From an uncultured Flavobacteriaceae bacterium (GTDB lineage Bacteria; Bacteroidota; Bacteroidia; Flavobacteriales; Flavobacteriaceae): 64,000 nt of DNA. Below the pieces are notes generated by a model. It saw only the letters and a list, made by a program, of their open reading frames with translations. It made no database searches and was not told the origin of the DNA. Location of the stretch: the NCBI GenBank assembly GCA_947497145.1, contig CANMFQ010000021.1:1-64000 (forward strand). Direction: 5' to 3'. Positions 37,903 through 46,684 of the stretch are shown here, in pieces; the first letter of the stretch is position 1, and every line of letters begins with the position of its first letter. Made by a program: the position numbers and the translations under genes.

Positions 37903-38287
37903 CCGTTTTTTTTGTAAATATAAGTCGCATTGGTCATACGAGCCAAAGTACAGCTGTATTTTTTGTGTTTTCTTGTTGTTTAAATGAAAGTATGTTAGCT
38001 ACTTTTTGATGGCAGCACAATAGCTTGGCTAGCGGTGTAATTTGCTATACTTGGCTTAAAAATGAATACTATTTTTTCTGAACAACACCTCGCCCCTTAT
38101 GTCAAGATTGTTGATGCAATTTTTGAAGTGCTGCTTTTCCTACTTAGATTATGTTTTAAAAGAGTAGTTGTGAATCTTAATATAGAGGTATGTAGGCGCG
38201 CTTGTAAATTGGTGAAAAACAAAGTTGGTTGGAATATAAATATTCCCCTTGAAAAAAATTATATTTGCGATATTAAAAATTAATAAT
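37903..38287. other. Intergenic region between mfd and the TerB-like gene
   Basis: Divergent spacer of 385 bases. A 73-codon plus-strand frame at 38062-38283 exists but has odd composition and no family resemblance, so I leave it uncalled. The promoter of the downstream TerB-like gene is at its right end. Confidence 0.5.
38260..38267 (+). promoter_or_regulatory. Candidate -7 box for the TerB-like gene
   Basis: TATATTTG matches the Bacteroidota -7 consensus TAnnTTTG exactly and ends 20 bases before the ATG at 38288. It lies inside the longer TTG-initiated reading frame, which argues for the inner ATG start. No clear TTG at the usual distance was found. Confidence 0.45.
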
Positions 38288-38719
38288 ATGTCGATTGTAG
38301 ATTTTTTTGATAGTGGATTTCAAAAAAGAAATCAAGATCATTTTGCAGCTATTGTAAGGGTAGCTATGAGTGATGGTATAATTACTGATGAAGAACAAGC
38401 ATTTTTAGATAGGCTTGCTCGAAAACTTGATATCTCAGATGAGGATTATAAGGAGATTTTGAAGGACTATCAATCACACCCTATAAATCCGCCAACGAGT
38501 TATGATAAAAGGTTAGAGCGACTTTATGATTTGGCTCGTATGGTTTATGCTGATCATGAATTGGGCGAAAAGCAGAAATCAATATTGGAGCGTTTGTGCG
38601 TTGGTCTTGGTTTTTCAACAGCAAATGTAGGCTATGTTGTAGACAAAGCTTTAAGACTTGTTGCTGCTGGGGTTGATGAAGATAACTTTATTGAAGAAAT
38701 AAAAAATATGAATCGTTAA
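38288..38719 (+). CDS. TerB family tellurite-resistance-like protein
   Basis: The 143-residue protein (counted from the ATG at 38288; a TTG start at 38249 would add 13 residues) is a classic TerB-like helical bundle. Acidic loops are visible in VRVAMSDGIITDEEQAFLDR near residue 24 and ARMVYADHELGEKQKSILER near residue 80. TerB folds bind metal ions and are linked to stress responses. It is monocistronic and divergent from mfd, whose other neighbour also encodes a TerB-like protein. Confidence 0.85.
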   Translation: MSIVDFFDSGFQKRNQDHFAAIVRVAMSDGIITDEEQAFLDRLARKLDISDEDYKEILKDYQSHPINPPTSYDKRLERLYDLARMVYADHELGEKQKSILERLCVGLGFSTANVGYVVDKALRLVAAGVDEDNFIEEIKNMNR

Positions 38720-39365
38720 GATCAGGAAGGTAGGTTTTTGGAGACCTGTTATCTTGAAGAAGAATTTTGTGATACTGTGCTAATAAAATGATTTATTTCT
38801 ACTTATTGAAGGAAAAACACAGATTTGCTAATTTTATAGAGCATACAACTAAGAAGTAGGGTAGGTAACAAAGGTTGATCGTTTAATTGTTTTTAAGTGT
38901 TTGATTTTGTGGTAGTTGTTATTTCATATTTTATTATAGAGTTACCCATTTAGTTTTCAAAACGTTGAGAATCAATTTTAAAATTGTTTTTAAAAATTTT
39001 AGCGTTTTATTTTATCTAACTCAACATTCATAGTGCTTGAGACAGAATAATAAACGAACTATCAAGATGTAACCGGGTAACCCTATTTTATTAATAATCC
39101 TAAAAATGTTGTTTTAAAAAATTCACTGATTTCTCCTTAGCTAAATGAGAATATACGCTTATCATTTTTGAATGATTAAATATACTTTTCTTTTGCTTTA
39201 TTATAAAGAATGCGATAAAATTTCCAGTTTTAGAGTTGTGGTAGTACAACCAGAAAAGCATAACAAGAAGGAAATGTAATGTTTGGATGTTTGTAGCCAG
39301 AAGCTGTTATTTTTTGTAAACCACTTCACAAATTATTAATTTTACATTTTATTTTAGAAAGAACA
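38720..39365. other. 646-base intergenic region
   Basis: AT-rich, no gene or recognised RNA. Its last 60 bases contain TTTG (39313-39316), a 20-base spacer and TAATTTTA (39337-39344), a one-mismatch promoter for the following gene. The rest shows nothing I can support. Confidence 0.45.
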
Positions 39366-39947
39366 ATGATAAATAGATTATGCTTGATATTTTTTTTAGG
39401 AATAAATGTTTTAAGCGGTCAGGTGTCTGAGGATCTCTTAGTCAATGTGCATTCTGTAGTGGATGAGACTCAAATGAATTCACTTACACCAGAAGAAGGC
39501 TCATTTATTTATAGAACAGATTTAAAAGCGATATTTGTATACGATGGTACAAAATGGATTAAGCAGAGTACTAAAGAAACCACCTATGAAACCATAGCAT
39601 TATCCACAGGAAACCAGACGATAACGGTGCGGGATGCTGATAAGATTGTAGGCTTTACATTGATTTCTAACTCAAATTGGTTGGCTGCTGCATCAGGAAG
39701 AATGTCTGGAACTTGGATGATAGGAGAGAATAGGGAGAGAATACGGTGCTATATTCAAACCTTGGAACATCCCTATGTGAAATTTTTAGTGGTTTCGGTT
39801 GAAATAAACAATGCCAATAATGAAATAATTTTTAGTAATTACTCTTCAAGGTATTGGACTATTACAAGTGCGACTCCTCAATCTAATCTTTCGAATAATC
39901 AGAATTCCTATCGATTAGGAAAAATTGTGGTAATTAGAAATGAGTAA
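39366..39947 (+). CDS. Secreted protein of unknown function
   Basis: The 193-residue protein has a signal peptide (LCLIFFLGINVLSGQ, near residues 5-19). The segment LTPEEGSFIYRTDLKAIFVY near residue 40 followed by DGTKWIK is a short motif common in Flavobacterial surface and structural proteins (the name-giving 'data item shown on a widget'-like beta module, often repeated). The C-terminal half is a beta-rich domain with no known motif. It is transcribed alone, convergent with fbp. Function unknown. Confidence 0.7.
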   Translation: MINRLCLIFFLGINVLSGQVSEDLLVNVHSVVDETQMNSLTPEEGSFIYRTDLKAIFVYDGTKWIKQSTKETTYETIALSTGNQTITVRDADKIVGFTLISNSNWLAAASGRMSGTWMIGENRERIRCYIQTLEHPYVKFLVVSVEINNANNEIIFSNYSSRYWTITSATPQSNLSNNQNSYRLGKIVVIRNE

Positions 39948-39976
39948 AAAATCAAATAGGAGAGCGTAGATTTTTT
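39946..39976. terminator. Possible weak terminator between convergent genes
   Basis: Arms AAAAAATC and GATTTTTT surround a 15-base spacer right at the stop of the secreted-protein gene and about 60 bases from the fbp stop. The stem is nearly all A-T, so support is weak; it could serve both directions. Confidence 0.25.
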
Positions 39977-40036
39977 ATAGTATCTGGTATCGTGTTTTTA
40001 AATAGTATGCGTATATTTTTTTGTTACGATTTGTAA

Positions 40037-41047
40037 TTAATGGTATTTCTGAATAAACTCTTCTGCTTTTGTTACCATTGCTGTACTACCACAAAAGAAG
40101 GGAACACGTTCATGCAGTTCTGTGGGTTTTATTTCAAGAATTCGCTGATGACCATCACTAGCTTTGCCTTGGGCTTGCTCTGCAATAAAAGCCATCGGGT
40201 TGCATTCATACAACAAACGTAGTTTTCCATTAGAAGCAATACTACTTTTCGGATACATATAAATACCTCCTTTAATCATATTTCTATGAAAATCAGAAAC
40301 TAATGATCCTATATAGCGTGAGGTGTATGGGCGGTCACCTTCTTCTTTTTGACAATGTTTAATGTAGTCTTTTACTCCTTGCGGAAAATGGGTATAGTTT
40401 CCTTCATTTACAGAATATATTTTGCCTGTTTTTGGAAACTGCATGTTGGGGTGCGAAAGATAAAAAGTGCCAATAGCGGGGTTGAGCGTAAAACCATTTA
40501 CTCCATCACCAGTGGTGTAGACAAGCATGGTTGATGTGCCGTAAATAATATAACCAGCAGCAACTTGTTGGTCGCCCGGTTGTAAAAAATCTTCAAGGGT
40601 AACTGGTGTGCCAACAGGAGTTATTCGTCTGTAAATAGAGAAAATCGTCCCTACAGATACATTGACATCTATATTTGATGACCCGTCAAGTGGGTCAATT
40701 AAAACCACATATTTATTCTGATGATTTTCATCGTTACTGTTGATGCTGATAAAATCATCTTCCTCTTCTGAAGCAATACCGCAAACAATTTCTCGGTTTT
40801 TTAAGGTTTGAATAAATTTATCATTGGCTAGGACATCTAGTTTTTGCTGGTCTTCTCCTTGAATGTTGGTGTCGCCAGCAGCGCCTAAAACATCAATTAA
40901 ACCTGCTTTATTTACTTCGTGATTAACCACTTTTGCAGCAAGGCGAATGGCATTAATAAGTTTTGATAGTTCTCCTGAGCTGTATTGAAAGGAGTTTTGA
41001 TTTTCAATAATAAACTCTCCTAGGGTGGTGTTTTTTTTTGTCATCAT
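40037..41047 (-). CDS. fbp: Class I fructose-1,6-bisphosphatase
   Basis: The protein removes the 1-phosphate from fructose 1,6-bisphosphate in gluconeogenesis. From M9 of the longest frame (start at 41071) it is 336 residues, close to the 332 of E. coli Fbp; I prefer this start because [10 protein letters not shown] then lies near the N-terminus as in the family. The metal-binding motif is [20 protein letters not shown] near residue 115, with acidic residues EEED upstream. The C-terminal KGGIYMYP and LRLLYECNP segments are typical. Monocistronic. Confidence 0.96.
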   Translation of the reverse strand: MMTKKNTTLGEFIIENQNSFQYSSGELSKLINAIRLAAKVVNHEVNKAGLIDVLGAAGDTNIQGEDQQKLDVLANDKFIQTLKNREIVCGIASEEEDDFISINSNDENHQNKYVVLIDPLDGSSNIDVNVSVGTIFSIYRRITPVGTPVTLEDFLQPGDQQVAAGYIIYGTSTMLVYTTGDGVNGFTLNPAIGTFYLSHPNMQFPKTGKIYSVNEGNYTHFPQGVKDYIKHCQKEEGDRPYTSRYIGSLVSDFHRNMIKGGIYMYPKSSIASNGKLRLLYECNPMAFIAEQAQGKASDGHQRILEIKPTELHERVPFFCGSTAMVTKAEEFIQKYH

Positions 41048-41107
41048 CTCAAAATGTACGTTGTGTACCACAAATATCGGTTTTTTTGTGATGATACAAG
41101 GTTTTAG

Positions 41108-41139
41108 TTGCAGATTGGTTTTTTAAATTTATAACTTTG
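41108..41139 (+). promoter_or_regulatory. Promoter of the GNAT gene
   Basis: TTG (41108-41110), a 21-base spacer and TAACTTTG (41132-41139) match the Bacteroidota -33/-7 pattern. The start codon follows at 41159, giving a leader of about 14 bases. Confidence 0.6.
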
Positions 41140-41158
41140 TGTTTTATTTATAACAATC

Positions 41159-41635
41159 ATGTATAAAATACGAGAAGCACAGGCGGCCGATATGGCTCAA
41201 GTTTTAAAATTAATAAAGGAATTAGCCAGTTTTGAAAAGGAAGCAGATGCTGTTGAAGTAAATGAGAAAGATCTTATCAATGATGGTTTTGGAGACGAGA
41301 AGTTATTTCAATGTTTTGTTGCTGAAAATGATGATGTTATTGTTGGGATGGCACTGGTTTACCCCAGGTATTCAACATGGAAAGGACCTGTTATTCATTT
41401 AGAAGATCTTATTGTTACAGAAACCATGCGAGGAACGGGCTTAGGGAGTGCGCTTTTGACAGCCGTAGTAAAATACGGCAAGTCTTTAGGAGTTAAGCGA
41501 ATTAGCTGGGAAGTAATAGATTGGAATGAACCCGCAATTGCATTTTATGAAAAAAAGGGTGCAAGGGTAATGCGTGATTGGGATGTAGTACAGTTAGATG
41601 AACAAGGAATGGATCGGTTTTTAGAAAATAACTAA
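41159..41635 (+). CDS. GNAT family N-acetyltransferase (SSAT-like)
   Basis: The 158-residue protein is a single GNAT domain starting YKIREAQAADMAQVLKLIKE. The acetyl-CoA loop is TETMRGTGLGSALL near residue 92, and the family ending WNEPAIAFYEKKGA is near residue 121. The order and the WKGPVIHLEDL segment resemble the spermidine/spermine-type acetyltransferases. Substrate is therefore perhaps a polyamine or amino acid, with low certainty. It has its own promoter and is followed 123 bases later by aspartate kinase. Confidence 0.88.
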   Translation: MYKIREAQAADMAQVLKLIKELASFEKEADAVEVNEKDLINDGFGDEKLFQCFVAENDDVIVGMALVYPRYSTWKGPVIHLEDLIVTETMRGTGLGSALLTAVVKYGKSLGVKRISWEVIDWNEPAIAFYEKKGARVMRDWDVVQLDEQGMDRFLENN

Positions 41636-41758
41636 CCTAAATTGTCTGCCCAGTTTGTGATAACATTGAATAAATAGTGCTCTTTTTGGTGTGGTAAGCA
41701 AAAACAACAAGAGCAATATAAGAAGGTTGCTAATAGTGATAGAATTAAATAATTTGTA

Positions 41759-43018
41759 ATGCGCGTATTTAAATTTGGAGGTGCATCGGTAAAAGATGCA
41801 GATGGTGTTAAAAATGTAGTGAAAGTTTTACAGGAGGTAGGCCATGAAAATACCTTGGTGGTCGTATCGGCCATGGGTAAGATGACCAATGCGATGGAAG
41901 CAATTGTGAATGCCTATTTTGAAGATACTGACGATAAAACTGAATTAAAATCTTTGGTGCAAAAAGTAGTAGCCTATCATCATACTATTTTAGTTGATTT
42001 GTTTGCCAATAAGCAACACCCTGTTTTTAAAAAGGTGAAAGCGCTGTTTGATGAGGTAGAGGGTTTTTTGGCCTGGAACAAATCGCCAAACTATAACTTT
42101 GTGTACGACCAAGTTGTTGGCTATGGAGAGCTAATTTCTACAACAATAATTAGTGAATATCTCAATGAGATTGGTATAAATAACAACTGGATAGATGTGC
42201 GTAATTTGATTAAAACTGATGCGAGTTACAGAGATACAACTGTTGATTGGGATAAAACGCAACAAAACGTGGCCTCAGGGGTTGATCGAAAATTATTAAA
42301 TATTACCCAAGGATTCTTGGCAAGTGATGATAATAATTTCACCACTACCTTGGGTAGAGAGGGGTCTGATTATACAGCTGCTATTTTGGCTTATTGTTTA
42401 AATGCTCGCTCGGTTACCATTTGGAAAGATGTGCCAGGGGTGCTTAATGCTGATCCTAGGTATTTTAAAGAAACGCAATTATTGCATAATATTTCTTACC
42501 GTGAAGCTATTGAGTTGGCTTTTTATGGTGCTTCTGTAATACACCCAAAAACGCTTCAGCCATTGCAACGCAAGGAAATTCCGCTACATGTAAAATCGTT
42601 TATTAATCCAAAAAACGAAGGAACTACAGTTGGTAAAGGAGTAGGTATAGCTCCTGAAGTACCTTGCTTTATTGTTAAGAAAAATCAAGTATTGATGAAG
42701 TTATCTTCGTTAGATTTTTCTTTTATTGTTGAAGATAGTATTAGTGAGCTTTTTAAACTGTTTCATCAACATAAGATGAAGGTCGATTTGATACAGAATT
42801 CGGCAATCAGTTTCTCGGTTTGTGTTGATAACAAATTTGGTAGACTTGAAGAATTGTTAAATGTTTTAAAGAGTCGGTTTAAAGTTGTATACCAAGAAGA
42901 TGTATCCTTATATACCATACGTCATTTTGATGCTAATGCCATTAAATCCTTGCTAAATGGGGCTGAAGTGCTTTTAGAGCAAAGAGGAAAAGAAACGGTT
43001 CAATTTGTTATCAAATAA
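41759..43018 (+). CDS. lysC: Aspartate kinase, monofunctional
   Basis: The 419-residue protein phosphorylates aspartate, the first step to lysine, threonine and methionine. The kinase signature VFKFGGASVKDADG is at the N-terminus (KFGG at 5-8), and the TTLGREGSDYTAAIL region near residue 197 and IWKDVPGVLNADPRYF near 222 are characteristic. The C-terminal third (about 300-419) carries the ACT regulatory domains. No homoserine dehydrogenase is fused. It lies between the GNAT gene and the acyltransferase gene; operon structure is uncertain. Confidence 0.93.
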   Translation: MRVFKFGGASVKDADGVKNVVKVLQEVGHENTLVVVSAMGKMTNAMEAIVNAYFEDTDDKTELKSLVQKVVAYHHTILVDLFANKQHPVFKKVKALFDEVEGFLAWNKSPNYNFVYDQVVGYGELISTTIISEYLNEIGINNNWIDVRNLIKTDASYRDTTVDWDKTQQNVASGVDRKLLNITQGFLASDDNNFTTTLGREGSDYTAAILAYCLNARSVTIWKDVPGVLNADPRYFKETQLLHNISYREAIELAFYGASVIHPKTLQPLQRKEIPLHVKSFINPKNEGTTVGKGVGIAPEVPCFIVKKNQVLMKLSSLDFSFIVEDSISELFKLFHQHKMKVDLIQNSAISFSVCVDNKFGRLEELLNVLKSRFKVVYQEDVSLYTIRHFDANAIKSLLNGAEVLLEQRGKETVQFVIK

Positions 43019-43109
43019 CCGATACTACGTTGTTTTAAATGCAAATGTTAAAAATAGGTCTTCAAATAGGTATTTTCTTATATTTACGGTTATCTAAAAT
43101 CACAAATGA

Positions 43110-44924
43110 ATGGGGTTAGTAACCGCTAAAGAACTGGCGAAAGCTGTTAATATTGATAAATATGGTTTTGTAGGTACCTTTCTTGCCTGGTTTTTAATGA
43201 AGGTTACTAGAATATCAAGTATAAATAAATTTTATGATAGTGTAAAACATCTTGAAGCAGGTGAATTTTCACAGGCTGTTTTAGACCACTATGAGATTGA
43301 GTATGATATTCCTGAAGAAGATTATCGTCGTTTACCCAAAGATGGTGCTTACATCACAATTTCAAATCATCCTTTGGGAGCCATGGATGGCGTTTTGCTT
43401 TTTAAGTTGATGCTAGCGCAACGTTCTGACTATAAGTTAATGGCAAATTTTCTTTTACAGCGCATGGTGCCCATTGAACCACATATTATCCCTGTAAATC
43501 CTTTTGAAGATAGAAAAGATGTAAAAAGCAGCCTTATAGGTTTCAAAAATGCACTAAGACATTTAAAAGATGGGCACCCTTTAGGTGTATTTCCGGCAGG
43601 TGAAGTTTCGACTCATCGTGATGGCAAGCTCATAGTAGATAAAGATTGGGAAGAACCAATTTTGAAACTTATTAGAAAGGCTGAGGTACCCGTAGTGCCT
43701 ATTTATTTTCATGCGCGTAATAGTAAGTTCTTTTATCGCTTATCTAAAATTAGCGATATTTTTAGGACAGCAAAAATACCTTCAGAGGTGTATACCCAAA
43801 GGAATAGACCAATTAAAGTGCGTATTGGGCAGCCCATATCGGTAAAAATGCAAAAGGAGCAAGAGACATTTAAAGATTTTGGTGACTTGCTTCGTAAAAA
43901 AACCTATATACTTTCTAATGCCTATGAAAAAGAACGGTTAATAGACCAAATACCAACAACCTTAAAAATACCTAAGTCTCCAAAAAAAATTGCTTCAGCC
44001 GTACGCACAGAGGTTATTCAGGGCGAAGTAGAAAAGCTTAGGGAAAAAGATTGTCGTTTATTACAAAGTAAAAATTACGAGGTCTTTTTGGCGATGGAAA
44101 AGGATATGCCTTTTATTTTGAAAGAAATAGGGAGGCAACGAGAGGTTACCTTTAGAGAAATTGGCGAAGGAACTAATAAAGCCATCGATCTTGATATTTT
44201 TGATACGTATTATCATCATTTATTTTTATGGGATAATGAAAAAAAAGGTATTGTTGGGGCATACCGTATGGGTATGGGCGCCGATATTTTTAAGAAATAT
44301 GGTATTGATGGGTTTTATATTCAAGATTTATTTCGGGTAGAGCCTGAATTGTACGATATGATGTCTAAATCCATTGAAATGGGCAGGGCTTATATTGTAA
44401 AAGAATACCAACAAAAGCCAATGCCTTTATTTTTACTGTGGAAGGGTATCGTACATACTACCTTGCGCTATCCAGAGCATAAATATCTCATGGGTGGAGT
44501 GAGTATTAGTAATCAGTTTTCTAACTTTTCAAAATCACTGATGATTGAGTTTATGAAATCTAATTACTGGGATCCGTATGTGGCGCAATATATACACCCT
44601 AAGAAAGAATTTAAGGTGAAGTTGAAAGATGCTGATAAAGAGTTTGTGTTTGATGAAACACAGGCAGATTTAAATAAGTTTGATCGCATTATTGATGAGG
44701 TAGAACCTGGGAGTTTGCGTTTACCTGTTTTGATCAAAAAATATATCAAGCAAAATGCGAAGGTGATTGCTTTTAATGTAGATCCCTTGTTCAATAATTC
44801 TGTTGATGGATTGATGTATATAAAAATAGCAGATTTACCTGAAAGCACTGTAAAGCCTGTAATGGAAGAATTTCAAGCAGAGTTAGAAAGAAAGTTTGCA
44901 GAGGCAAACCAAAATGGAGATTAG
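43110..44924 (+). CDS. olsF: Bifunctional aminolipid acyltransferase, OlsF-like (PlsC + GNAT-type N-acyltransferase)
   Basis: The 604-residue protein joins two acyltransferases. The N-terminal PlsC-type domain (about 60-270) has NHPLGAMDGVLL near residue 86 and FPAGEVSTHRDG near residue 160. The C-terminal domain (about 310-500) is the hemolysin/OlsB-type N-acyltransferase fold, with REVTFREIGEGTNKAIDLDI and KGIVGAYRMGMG. OlsF of Serratia and Flavobacterium johnsoniae has this arrangement and makes ornithine lipids: the C-terminal half N-acylates the amino acid, the N-terminal half adds the second acyl chain. Glycine or other aminolipids are possible products here. It should act at the inner-membrane face. 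Confidence 0.85.
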   Translation: MGLVTAKELAKAVNIDKYGFVGTFLAWFLMKVTRISSINKFYDSVKHLEAGEFSQAVLDHYEIEYDIPEEDYRRLPKDGAYITISNHPLGAMDGVLLFKLMLAQRSDYKLMANFLLQRMVPIEPHIIPVNPFEDRKDVKSSLIGFKNALRHLKDGHPLGVFPAGEVSTHRDGKLIVDKDWEEPILKLIRKAEVPVVPIYFHARNSKFFYRLSKISDIFRTAKIPSEVYTQRNRPIKVRIGQPISVKMQKEQETFKDFGDLLRKKTYILSNAYEKERLIDQIPTTLKIPKSPKKIASAVRTEVIQGEVEKLREKDCRLLQSKNYEVFLAMEKDMPFILKEIGRQREVTFREIGEGTNKAIDLDIFDTYYHHLFLWDNEKKGIVGAYRMGMGADIFKKYGIDGFYIQDLFRVEPELYDMMSKSIEMGRAYIVKEYQQKPMPLFLLWKGIVHTTLRYPEHKYLMGGVSISNQFSNFSKSLMIEFMKSNYWDPYVAQYIHPKKEFKVKLKDADKEFVFDETQADLNKFDRIIDEVEPGSLRLPVLIKKYIKQNAKVIAFNVDPLFNNSVDGLMYIKIADLPESTVKPVMEEFQAELERKFAEANQNGD

Positions 44925-44956
44925 CGTCTGTTAGTGCTAGTGTCGATGAAAAGACT

Positions 44957-45460
44957 TTAGTCTATGCCTACGGTAGTACTTCTGCGTTCAAATAGGAGGT
45001 TGTCTTTCCAAACACCATCTAATTTACCTACTGCTTTACGTTTGCCAATATACCTGAAACCTGTTTTTTCATGTAAAGTTATGCTTCCTGTATTTTCTGG
45101 AAAAACACTTGATTGTAGTGTCCATAAACCTATTGCTTCACTTTCTGTTATCAATTCTTCCATCAAGCTTTTACCAATGCCTTTTCCTCTATGTTCTTGT
45201 CCGATGTATACACTTACTTCAGCTACCCCGCCATAAACGCATCTTGATGAAACAGGTGATAAGGCAGCCCACCCAACTACCTTGTTATTGATAGTGGCAA
45301 CAAGCCTACACGCTTGCAAGTGTGTTGCATGCCAAGTGTCATAGCTAGGGGTTTGCGTTTCAAAAGTTGCAAACTTTGTTTGTATGCCTTCATGGTATAT
45401 TTGCGCAACAGCGTTCCAATCTGTTGCCTGCATTTTTCTAATTTTAGGACTACTTTTCAT
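44957..45460 (-). CDS. GNAT acetyltransferase, phosphinothricin/methionine-sulfoximine acetyltransferase-like
   Basis: The 167-residue protein has the PAT-type order: IRKMQATDWNAVAQIYHEGI near residue 6, FATFETQTPSYDTW near 32, VVGWAALSPVSSR near 60, the acetyl-CoA loop EHRGKGIGKSLM near 88, and HEKTGFRYIGKRKAVG near 130. Relatives acetylate phosphinothricin, methionine sulfone or sulfoximine and related amino acids; a physiological detoxifying or salvage role is likely. It is convergent with the acyltransferase gene and downstream of the TM2 gene, from which a terminator separates it. Confidence 0.88.
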   Translation of the reverse strand: MKSSPKIRKMQATDWNAVAQIYHEGIQTKFATFETQTPSYDTWHATHLQACRLVATINNKVVGWAALSPVSSRCVYGGVAEVSVYIGQEHRGKGIGKSLMEELITESEAIGLWTLQSSVFPENTGSITLHEKTGFRYIGKRKAVGKLDGVWKDNLLFERRSTTVGID

Positions 45461-45472
45461 AAAAGAAACAAA

Positions 45473-45501
45473 AAAGCCAGCTTATGAAATGGCTGGCTTT
45501 T
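45473..45501 (-). terminator. Rho-independent terminator of the TM2 gene
   Basis: Arms AAAGCCAGC (45473-45481) and GCTGGCTTT (45492-45500) form a 9-base stem. On the minus strand it is followed by a run of T interrupted by a few other bases. It lies just past the TM2 gene stop at 45510. Confidence 0.75.
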
Positions 45502-45509
45502 ACTTTTTT

Positions 45510-46061
45510 TTAGAACCAAGGCCTTCTACCTTCTTGGTAGGTAGCCATAAATTCTTCATCTGTTTTGGTTAGGTACATAATACCTTCAATTAAGCCAACA
45601 ATGGATACAATTGTAGTGGGTATACCACAAAGAAACAATCCGGCAATACCTACTACAAGCATAATAATGCCTTCTTTTTGATAGCCTAATATGAATTTAT
45701 GTACACCTAGCCACCCAAATATAATAGCCAAAATACCAGCTAATATTTTTTTATTTTCGCTACTGCTAGTGTTGAAAGCTTCTTTTGCACTTTCTGAAAA
45801 TTCATTGGCGGTCTTTTTTGCATCCTCAGCAAAATCACTTAATACTTCTTTCGCATCTTCAGTAAACTCTTCTATGGTTTCGCTAGCCTGTTCACCTAGT
45901 TCGCTAGCTTTTTCTTTAACTTCATCAGCTAACTCGCTGGCTGCTTCTTTAGCATCGGCTATTTTTTCATTTGCTTTGTTGCCAATATCATTAGCCTTTT
46001 CTTTTGCAGCATCAAAGGCATCATCTGTCTTGTCATTTACATCTTTTTTTTCTTCCGCCAT
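45510..46061 (-). CDS. TM2-domain membrane protein with LEA-like amphipathic N-terminal helix
   Basis: The 183-residue protein starts with a charged, alanine-rich region (about 1-105) with repeats such as AFDAAKEKAND, EKIADAKEAASELADEV and ETIEEFTEDAKEVLSDF. This 11-residue-like periodicity is typical of LEA proteins or apolipoprotein-type amphipathic helices. The C-terminal half is a TM2 domain: ILAGILAIIFGWLGVHKFILGY then IMLVVGIAGLFLCGIPTTI. A third short helix ends IMYLTK. No function is established for bacterial TM2 proteins; membrane or desiccation-stress roles are conceivable for the helical part. Confidence 0.82.
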   Translation of the reverse strand: MAEEKKDVNDKTDDAFDAAKEKANDIGNKANEKIADAKEAASELADEVKEKASELGEQASETIEEFTEDAKEVLSDFAEDAKKTANEFSESAKEAFNTSSSENKKILAGILAIIFGWLGVHKFILGYQKEGIIMLVVGIAGLFLCGIPTTIVSIVGLIEGIMYLTKTDEEFMATYQEGRRPWF

Positions 46062-46252
46062 TTTTATGTTTTATTAGGTTGCACAAGTATTATAAATATA
46101 GTAAATATTTAGTAATCAATAAAATATGTTTTTTAAGGATTTTGTTAAAAAATTCCCCATTTGATTTTTGGTTTTCATTGTATAATTGGATCTGAATACA
46201 GAAGTTTTCTTTTGCTAAAAAAGTAATACTACGGAGGTAGTTGAAACGAACC

Positions 46253-46684
46253 TTAAATACTTAAAAATGTATTTCCTTTTTGTACTTTTTCAGCAAACTC
46301 GGCAATTGAATGTTTGCCTAGCTCATCTACTAATGCTTGTTTTAGGGGTTGTGCTAAAAAGTGAATAGGACAGGGCTTTTCGTTGCTACAATGCTTAAGT
46401 CCTAGCATGCACTCTTTTAACTTTGATAAACCTTCAATTTCTTTTAAAACGATTAATAGTTTTTGAGCTCTATTTTCTTTGGTCAAGTAAAAGCCACCTT
46501 TGGGGCCTTTGGTTGAAGATATGACGTTTTTTCGAGCTAAATCTTGAAGTAATTTTGCCAAAAACGCAACAGGTACATCAATGGCCTCAGCTATTTCTTT
46601 TGCACTCAATTTTTTACCCTCATGAGTGTCTAAGGCTAAATATATAGCTGCGTTTATAGCGTATTTACTTGCTTTTGATATCAT
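46253..46684 (-). CDS. Rrf2 family transcriptional regulator with Fe-S cysteines (NsrR/IscR-like)
   Basis: The 143-residue protein has the Rrf2 winged helix: YAINAAIYLALDTHEGKKLS then IAEAIDVPVAFLAKLLQDLA, and GPKGGFYLTKE in the wing. Three cysteines, C92, C99 and C105, lie where NsrR and IscR bind an Fe-S cluster (spacing here 6 and 5 residues, versus 5 and 5 in E. coli IscR). This supports a nitric-oxide or cluster-status sensor, not just a structural homologue. It is divergent from a PNPOx-CopD-NnrS-like gene set, its likely target. A minus-strand TACCTTTG (46692-46699) ends 7 bases before the ATG. Confidence 0.9.
   Translation of the reverse strand: MISKASKYAINAAIYLALDTHEGKKLSAKEIAEAIDVPVAFLAKLLQDLARKNVISSTKGPKGGFYLTKENRAQKLLIVLKEIEGLSKLKECMLGLKHCSNEKPCPIHFLAQPLKQALVDELGKHSIAEFAEKVQKGNTFLSI

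Noticed and set aside
38062-38283. A 73-codon plus-strand frame upstream of the TerB-like gene
   Set aside because: Odd composition with many cysteines and valines, no homology that I recognise, overlap with the next gene's promoter, and no ribosome-binding evidence.
38249-38287. TTG-initiated 13-residue extension of the TerB-like protein
   Set aside because: The -7 promoter match at 38260-38267 falls inside it and the ATG at 38288 gives the normal family N-terminus.
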